Origin: Theocolax elegans
Taxonomy: Eukaryota; Arthropoda; Insecta; Hymenoptera; Cerocephalidae
Direction of reading: 5' to 3'
NCBI GenBank assembly: GCA_026168455.1
Contig: CM047428.1
Span: 43,012,769 to 43,076,768 of the forward strand
Length of the DNA: 64,000 nt
In this document: piece after piece, positions 56,983 to 64,000 of the stretch
How positions within the stretch are numbered: position 1 is the first letter of the stretch
How the letters are laid out: each line of letters begins with the position of its first letter
Position numbers and translations under genes: made by a program
The notes under the pieces: generated by a model
Told to the model about the DNA's origin: nothing
What the model saw: the letters and a program-made list of their open reading frames with translations, nothing else
Database searches by the model: none

Positions 56983-59564
56983 TGAGAGAGATTGATTGAT
57001 TCATTGAACACTTTATTGGGTACTTTGGGGAAAACCCCGTATACACTGGAGAATGAAAATCGCAAGTACAAAATATAAATTAAAATAAAAGTAGTTAAAA
57101 ATATAAATATGAATATGTCGCATAAGAGAATAAAAGCAATAAAAAACAAAATAACAAAATAACAATATAACAATAAATAAATAATTTAACTCGCAAATAC
57201 AACATTTAACATAACAATAATAAAAATAGAATAAAACAGTGTAATAAAATAGTAGCATAAAACCGAAAAATCAAAGCGCATATAGTGTCCATATACATAC
57301 TGGCGATTGTTCAAAGAAACATTAAAATAAATAAGATAGACGGAGACGCCGACGCAATACATAAATAAATATAACAGGAGAATGACTAGAATGAAGAATA
57401 CATAACATTTTATAATTCGGGCAAGGGAGGGCACACTATACCCTCAGTTGAAATTCTCAAATCCCAAGCTTGTCGGTCAAGCTCAGTGAGGTAGGAAAGA
57501 AGGGAAGATTTAAAGGGAGTGAAGAGGAGCGGATCGAAATTAGTGAAGGGTAGATGATTAATGAGACGGGAGGCAGTGATTAGAAAGGAGTTATTGAGGG
57601 CTTCTGTTCTGGGAGGAAGATAGAAAAGAGACAAGGGAGAGTGGCGAGAGGATGAGCGGGATAAAAATGATGAATCACGTGCGATGAAATGGCGTGCAAT
57701 GTATGACGGGGAATTGTGGGAAAGGATATTATATGCACTACAGCCAATGAAAAGGGATCTCCTGAGCTCAACCGACAGCCAACCCAGTTTGAGACGGTAC
57801 GGCGTCACGTGCTCACGCCAGGGTATGTTCCCCCACACTAAGCGAACACAAGCGTTTAAGAGTCGCTGGAGTCGTAGATTACTGGTCGCATCTAAGTTAT
57901 GAAAGACTGCGCACGCATAATCAAAGTGTGGGAGAACAAGCGACTCGACTAAATGTTTACGGTTCTGGCGCGAGAGTGCTCGCCGAAAAAATCTCAAGGA
58001 GTGGAGGACTCCATGAACGCGCTGAGAGACCGACGCAACCTGGCGAGACCAATCCAGGGTTGGAGTTATCCAGATGCCCAATGATTTGACTTGTTGTTCG
58101 TAATTCAGCAGGTTATCTCCAATTCTAACCTTCGGAGTAGAATCTAGCTGAATGCGCGAAATGTAGGCCTGACTCCCCAAGATCATCACCTTCGTCTTTT
58201 TAACGTTTTAACTTAGCCCATTTGATCTCGCCCATTTATCCACCGCGTTGGCATCTTCTGAAATTCTGTGGACACCCTGAGCGAGATCAGCCGGGTAAAA
58301 AGAGTGATAGATCTGGGTATCATCCGCGAAAATTATATGGTTAGAATGCCTTAAAACACTCGGCAAGTCATTGATAAAAATTAAAAACAAAAGAGGGCCC
58401 AGGACACTGCCCTGCGGAACTCCCCTGGATGTGTCCAGCCAGGCCGAGGTATTCCCCAGCTCGTCCACCACCGCCTGGGAACGACCCACCAGGTAGTGAA
58501 AGAACCAGGTCAACACTACGTCCGAACACCCCAGCGCACGCAGTTTACGGAGCATAATATCGTGAGGCACCGAATCGAACGCCTTGGAAAAGTCGAACAG
58601 GATGAGGATGGTAATCATGCGCTTGTCGATTGCTCTTCTAACATCATCCAACACACCAGTTAGTGCCGTCTGGGTACTGTGCCCCCGGCGAAAGCCCGCT
58701 TGTCTCTCAATAATTAAGTTATTCATGTTAATGAAATCAGTAAGTTGCTCATGGACAAGCTTCTCTAAAATTTTGGAGATCTCGCAGAGCTTAGCAATGG
58801 GCCTGGTATCAGACGGCGAGATCACCCTGCTCGACTTAGCCAGAGGAAAAAGTAAGGATTTAGTCCAGGGCTCAGGGAAGGAACCTGTTGAAAGAGAGTG
58901 ATTAAATAAGTCAGCCAGGTGCGGAGCTATCTGAGGTGCCAGGCATTTAAGCATGGGAACAGAGATCCCGTCGTAGCCTATAGCCTTGGAGGATGCCCTG
59001 GATATGGTGGAAAGCACCTTATAAGGAGTGACAGGAATGAAATTAAAGGAAGTTATTGGATAATTGGAGGGTAGGATGTCCTGAGAAGCAATGAGTGACT
59101 GGAGATGCGCCAAAGTGAATTGAGAGGGTGAATATGAAATGGAGGCGTAATGATTATTAAGCTGATCGAGTGAAAACAGGCCAAGAGGTGACTGAGCTGG
59201 TTTAGAAACAAGACCCATGTTCCTGAGCTCCCTCCACAGACCTGAGGAATTGGCTGCCGACTTTATTTTCTGGTTATAGAAAGTAAATTTGCTCGAGTCT
59301 AAAGAGTTTTTAACCAGACTACGGAGGTCTTTGAAAAATTGGTAGTCGGAGCTCAGGCCCGTGGTCAAGTACCTCTTGTAAGCCATGTTCCGAGCCTTAA
59401 TGTTTTGTTTGATGAGTGGAGTGATCCATGGTTTATTTGAGTATTTAATGGTGGTGAGTTTTGCTGGTGCTAGAGAATCAAATGTAAAGAATTAAATGAT
59501 AAGATGAGATGAGGCTCGATTAAAAGTGTCCGAAAATAATGCAGCTGCCTCCGACAGATCAATC

Positions 59565-59600
<36 letters not shown>

Positions 59601-59606
59601 GAGAGA
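56983..59606 (-). mobile_element. CR1-like LINE E9, 5'-truncated, flanked by GA tracts
   Basis: The left flank is GAGAGAG (56983-56990) with an ATTGATTGATTCATTGA tail. The right flank is a long GA tract (59569-59606) that starts exactly where the LINE sequence ends. The hairpin GGGG(57027-57030)/CCCC(57035-57038) lies next to the CCCAATAAAG motif. It contains the RT but no endonuclease. Confidence 0.85.
57410..59500 (-). pseudogene. LINE E9 reverse transcriptase, nearly intact, one nonsense codon
   Basis: A long frame covers RNMAYKRYLTTGLSSDY, IGYDGISVPMLKCLAPQI, SDTRPIAKLCEISKILE, GFRRGHSTQTALTGVLDD and LFDFSKAFDSVPHD. It continues with TSRGVPQGSVLGPLLFLIFIN and IIFADDTQIYHSF, then NGLS. 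A single TAA (58208-58210) interrupts it. The same frame continues with NVKKTKVMILGSQAYISRIQ, HFDYACAVFHNLDATSNLRL, TPYRLKLGWLSVELRRSLF and YLPPRTEALNNSFLITASRL, ending at 57410. All catalytic motifs are intact. It is a close relative of E4 and E7. Confidence 0.9.
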
Positions 59607-59942
59607 AAAAGCATATAGGTTGTGACGCTGCACTGGGGATCAGGGTGCAGGTCAATTAGAGTCAATTAGTTACTAAAAATAAAACAAGTATTATAACGAA
59701 CAACTAAGTAGAAAGGTGGGCGCCAGCCGCGTTAACACGCGACGAATATCGATAACACGCGGGTTATCGTAATTCAGAAAAACTATTAGTATCGGATCGC
59801 TGTAAGGGAGGGGAAGGGGAAGGATAGGACGGACGGGATGCTCGCACGCACTATCTGCGGTACTCGGCGATACCGTCAGCAGGGGAGTATAATAGGTCAC
59901 CAACCTTACGACGTCTCCGGAACACCAGGTTGGGACGCTGTT

Positions 59943-59986
<44 letters not shown>

Positions 59987-61259
59987 ACACTCTCGCTATC
60001 TCCTTGACTTTCGAGGCACCGGACACTATCGGGCTATTGATAAATTAGTCCGTTCAGGACGGCGGACCGTAGAGCTCTGGCTCTCGGCGTGCTCGAGAGC
60101 CCCGTGTTCGTACCGCGCGCCTGCGCAGTACGTACTCGTGCGCGGCACCTCGATCTCGCGTCGTGCGAGCGTGTCGAGTGCCGCAGTGTTCAGGCTGTAT
60201 CGGTACGAATCGGCTGTATGGTGTTGTATGCCGTGAGGACCACCTGGTGCTGCTGCCGTCTCGGAGACGAGGTGCAACCTCTTCCCAGGTAACTAATAAC
60301 GCATTAGCTATTAACTGCGTTCTTTAACGGGTACGGCATGAGTTTCAGGTACGAAGCTCACCCGCCGTCGCTTGCTGCTTGAGGCCGAGTCACCCCTCTC
60401 TCTCCTCGACGACGTTGACCTCGCTGATGACTAGCCTCTTCGTCTACGGCTCTAGGTGGGTACTTGGTCGTGAGGTTTACACACATGTGTGTGTTGGTAT
60501 GAGTTATTCTCCGAGATATCGGCTGTACACGTTGTTTGTGTACATTAACCTAACCTCAATTTACCCTATGATGTTCCTTGTACAGCTGTAGTAATTATAT
60601 ATAGCTGTACATATTTTCCCTTGTCTTGTGTCTTCTTGGCTATGGCTATTTATCCTCGTCCTTGCTCCTTACCCTCTTGCTGTGTTTTTGTTCTCATTAA
60701 CATCTCTCTTACAGCTGTATCTTGCTTGGCGTTGGAGGTTCTTCGGCTTCCTGCCTGGGTACCACCTCATCGCCTTGGCTGCTATGCTGTGAGGCATCGG
60801 AGGGTCCTGGAGGCTTCCTAGTGATCGCCTCCCTTGAATATCATGTTGGCTGTGCCAGACTCGGAGGAGCCCACCTGATAATCTGAGCTCGCCCGAGATC
60901 CTCATCGCCAGGACCACCTCAGTGTTGTGTGCTGTGCTTGGGAAAGGGTTATTAGACTGTGAGGGTAGGCAGGACGTAGTTAATGTGCGGGTAGGTAACT
61001 AGGAAATAGTATATGGGTAGGTAGTATAGCTAGGGACTCGTTTAGCTTATCCGGGTAGGTAGGTGTTTGTCAGGGGTTCAGTCGCTCGCTCTTGACATGT
61101 GCAAAGCACATTGTCACAAGGTTGATAATGGCATGCGTCCATGCCATTACGATTGAATCGTTTGTGTGAGTGAGTGAGAGAGAGAGTAATATTTGTAGTG
61201 TTCGGTTCGCGTTAGAGTAGGGACGCGCGGGTATCCCTAGCCGTATATTGTGGTTGTGC

Positions 61260-61292
<33 letters not shown>

Positions 61293-61413
61293 TGAGAGTG
61301 AAACATTGTGTCGCGGAGTTCGATAGTGCTGAGTAAGCACGAGTCCGCTAGTGGGAGAGAGAGAGAGAAAATCCCAACTAGCCGGCGATAGACTCGCGCG
61401 GCGTAAGTATAAC
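59607..61413. other. GC-rich stretch with CpG-dense part and simple repeats, no recognised gene
   Basis: The part 59680-60480 is dense in CG and might be a CpG-rich promoter region, first exon or retroelement leader. A (CT)n tract lies at 59944-59982. Several AG/GTAAGT- and AG/GTAACT-like sites occur (for example 60288), but no coding exon could be tied to them. The part 60960-61065 repeats GGGTAGGTAG-like blocks about four times. GA tracts at 61259-61292 and 61350-61370 are not occupied by LINE ends. Frames of 60-130 codons show no domain. Confidence 0.45.
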
Positions 61414-61430
61414 GAGAGTGAGAGAGAGAG
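61414..61430. repeat. (GA)n tract at the 3' end of LINE E10
   Basis: GAGAGTGAGAGAGAGAG abuts the ATTGATCGATTGATTGATG tail of E10. Confidence 0.9.
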
Positions 61431-62900
61431 ATTGATCGATTGATTGATGAGACTTTATTGGGCCTTTGGGGTAGATACCCCGTAGACACTTTAAGTGTTT
61501 ACAACGACGCTTTACAAAAGAAAACAAAATAACAATATTTAAGTTATAAAATACAAATATAAACTAACACAACATATACAAAATAAAAACAATAATATAA
61601 AAATCTACAATATAAAAATAAATTAAATAAATAACAAAAAAAAGCAGCCGAGGACGATACATATTTAAGGCACTCACACCTAACCTATAGTACTTTAGAG
61701 GTGAGGGACCTGTGGCGCCGTTAGCCCCTCGTTCCTTATTCTATCAAACAAGGCAGCCTGATCAAGCCCAAACAGATGATTAAATAATGAATTTTTGAAA
61801 TGATCAATGGATGATATATCGAAGGTAGTAAATGGAAGACTGTTAATGATTTTGGATGCAGTGTTGACAAAGGACCTATTTAGCGCTTCTGTTCGAGGAG
61901 GATGATAGTTTAATGATTTCAATGGGTGACGAGAGGAAGTGCGGGGGTCATGATATGGCGTATTTAATTTTATGAAATGACTCGCAAGATAGATGGGAGA
62001 ATTGTGAGTGATGATGTTATATGCAAGGGCGCCGATGAGGTATGAACGTCTGGATTCAACCGATAGCCACCTGAGACCTAACCTATACGGTGTAACGTGT
62101 TCTCGTCTCGCCACATCCTCCCATACAAACCGAACACACGCATTCAACAATCTCTGCAACTTTAGGTTTCTGGTCTGATCGACATCGTTGTAGACCGCAC
62201 AGACATAATCAAAGTGTGGAAAAACAAGTGCTTCTACCAGACTCTTCCTGCGCTCACGCGACAGTGCCCTCCTATAATATCTCAAAGAGTGTAGAACTCC
62301 ATGAATACGTCTCGAAATAGATAACACGTGTTTTGTCCACTCCAGGAAGGGGATGATTACTACCCCAAGTGATTTTACCTCTTTTTCATAGCTCAACCAT
62401 TCTGTACCCAGTTTGACCCTCGAGGCAGTGTTCAGGTCGATACGCGATAAGAAAGCCTGACTACCCAGAATCATAACCTTCGTCTTCCCGACATTTAGTT
62501 TAAGTCCATTCGCTCGCGCCCATGCCGCTATTGCATTGGCATCTTGTGTTATACGCTGTACACCCACTTCAAAATCTGTCGGAAGAAACGAATGGTAGAC
62601 CTGGGCATCATCGGCAAATAGCATATAGTTGCTATACGTGAGTACCTTCGGCAGATCATTTATAAAAATTGAAAAGAGTATGGGGCCAAGAACACTGCCC
62701 TGGAGCACTCCCGCATTTATCCCGAGCCAGTCCGATAGCTCGCCATTTTCTCCTTCCACGGCCTGCATGCGGCCCACAAGATACCGATAAAACCAGGTTA
62801 GAACAGTATCAGAGCAACCAATCTCACACAGATTGTGAATAAGCCTGTCATGCGGGACTGTGTCGAAGGCCTTGGAGAAGTCAAACAGGATTAGAATCGT
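61431..62900 (-). pseudogene. CR1-like LINE E10, strongly 5'-truncated, RT frame open
   Basis: The sequence begins exactly within motif A (TILILFDFSKAFDTVPHD) next to a GA tract (62901-62911). It stays open to the stop at 61695. Motifs are GVLQGSVLGPILFSIFIND (the usual GVPQG reads GVLQG), MLFADDAQVYHSF, LNVGKTKVMILGSQAF, HFDYVCAVYNDVDQTRNL and YHPPRTEALNRSFVNTASKI. The 3' end has a hairpin (61468-61481, GGGGT/ACCCC) and TCAATC repeats. The truncation removes endonuclease and fingers, so it cannot act. Confidence 0.9.
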
Positions 62901-62911
62901 GAGAGAGAGAG
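62901..62911. repeat. Short (GA)n joining the 5' end of E10 to the 3' end of E11
   Basis: GAGAGAGAGAG lies between the truncated motif A of E10 and the GATTGATTGATTGATTGAT tail of E11; both LINEs are in the same orientation. Confidence 0.95.
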
Positions 62912-64000
62912 ATTGATTGATTGATTGATAAATCTTTATTAGGCTACGGGGGCAAGCCCCCAGAGTAGCACAAATTACATAACAATAAGTACATTAAATA
63001 TGAAATATCATCTAATTATTTGCTAAAGCGCAAAAACGCAAAGGCGCAATCGGATAGACGCTAGTAGGCGCTAAAATATAGTTAACAGATAGATAAAATA
63101 AAAAGAAAAATAACAATGAGAATAAAAATACAAATACATATAAAAATAAAAATATACATAGATATAAATATAAATATAAATATAAATATAAATATAAAGC
63201 GCAGCTAGTATACGATGCATGTGCGGCCTACCACGACGGAATCTCAACCAAGGTAATTCCTTCCTCCTCCACGCGTCTAGCCCATGTCTGTCGGTCGAGC
63301 TCAGCAAGGTACTTACTTAGTTGATGCTGAAATGAATGAAAGTGATTAAGGTCGAAGGTCAGGTCGGGAAAGTTGTTGAGGAGTTTAGTGGCAGTGATCG
63401 TAAAAGACTGATTCAGTGCCTCCGTACGAGGCGGATGGTATGTGAGAGGTCTACGCTGAAAGCGCGAGGAGGTGCGGACGTCAGGACAAGAATCAGTGAG
63501 GACAAAATGAGTGCTGAGATATGATGGCGATGCCGCAGAAATGATTTTAAATGCCAATGAGCCAATGAGATAAAGTCTCCTGAGCCTGGCCGACAGCCAG
63601 CCCATTTCCAATCGGTAAGGCGTGACGTGAGCCCGTCTGGGTATATTACCCCAAACAAGGCGAACGCACGCGTTAACCAGCCTTTGTAACTTGAGCTCTC
63701 TTGTCTGGTCAACGTCGTTATAGACCGCACATGCATAATCCAGGTGAGGCCAGATCAGGCTCTCAACCAGCGATTTCCTCGACTCCCTAGACAAGGCTCG
63801 CCTATAGAATCTGAGGGTGTGCAGAGCCCCATGGACACTCTGTGATATCGACGACACATGTTTAGTCCAATCAACAGTTGGAGTGATTCACACCCCCAGA
63901 GACTTCACAGCGCACTCATATGGCAGCGGCGCGTCGTTCACACAAACTCGCTCAATGCCTCCAAGATCAAATCTAGAGATATAGAGTTGACTTCCTAGTA
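62912..64000 (-). pseudogene. CR1-like LINE E11, 3' part, continues beyond the window
   Basis: It carries (TCAA)n, an AATAAAGAT-like motif and a strong hairpin GGGGGC/GCCCCC (62948-62961). An AT-rich 3' UTR with ATAAAT repeats (63060-63195) follows. The RT C-terminal part (63228 to about 63890) reads HGALHTLRFYRRALSRES, HLDYACAVYNDVDQTREL, TPYRLEMGWLSARLRRLYL and YHPPRTEALNQSFTITATKL. A frame break lies near 63885, after which the linker (IERVCVNDAPLPYEC on the minus strand) continues to the window edge. The catalytic motifs would lie outside. Confidence 0.85.

Noticed and set aside
59838..60292. Several overlapping frames in the CpG-dense region
   Set aside because: Overlapping frames on both strands with no recognisable domain; one begins inside a CT repeat.
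60960..61065. Telomeric repeat tract
   Set aside because: The unit is GGGTAGGTAG-like, not TTAGG, and covers only about 100 irregular bases.

Overview
This is a eukaryotic, AT-rich window that is almost entirely made of transposable elements. Two exons with matched splice phases (31666-31828 and 31937-32132) read like the serine-rich linker of the microtubule-binding protein CLASP (Drosophila orbit/MAST). With the CR1-like LINEs, a tRNA-derived SINE and an Arg-primed Gypsy element, this points to an insect, plausibly a hymenopteran; the order is inference. No other host gene could be supported, and much of the window may be intron or intergenic DNA filled by insertions.

Layout. 1-7870: three plus-strand CR1-like LINE copies (called E1, E2, E3 here) and a 0.63 kb foldback element. 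7907-13224: a very large palindromic element with TA-rich flanks, itself invaded by a SINE and by a 2.4 kb insert that carries a ~58 bp minisatellite. 13252-13629: a second, small palindrome. 14582-25499: one Gypsy-like LTR retrotransposon on the minus strand, with 1083 bp LTRs (seven differences counted by eye) and an ATCT target duplication. It has gag, nucleocapsid and protease-RT-RNase H; its integrase is broken by a stop codon and lacks the catalytic core. 25504-34489: AT-rich DNA with a 2.8 kb inverted-repeat element, the CLASP exons and a half foldback element. 34490-54246: minus-strand LINEs E4, E4b, E5, E6, E7 and a plus-strand E8. 54690-56980: a Mutator-like transposase relic, then a second Gypsy-type LTR with the same tRNA-Arg primer site. 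56983-64000: LINEs E9, E10, E11 and a GC-rich stretch without a recognised gene.

Main observations. (1) Eight of the nine LINEs whose 3' end is visible end in a short tail repeat followed directly by a (TC)n tract on the LINE sense strand. Six also start at such a tract, and neighbouring copies share tracts head-to-tail. This suggests a CR1-group retrotransposon that targets (TC)n microsatellites. (2) All nine 3' ends carry a small hairpin just before CCCAATAAA-like sequence, and the stem bases change in a compensated way between copies. (3) The Gypsy leader (about 2.7 kb) holds at least eight covarying hairpins of one design and a second alternating hairpin type. (4) Nucleocapsid and pol are linked by a canonical -1 frameshift signal: GGGAAAC, a 6-nt spacer and a GC-rich stem. 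(5) The LTR element looks recently inserted yet lacks the integrase core, so it was probably mobilised in trans.

Clade names rest on motifs read by eye. No alignment or database search was possible.
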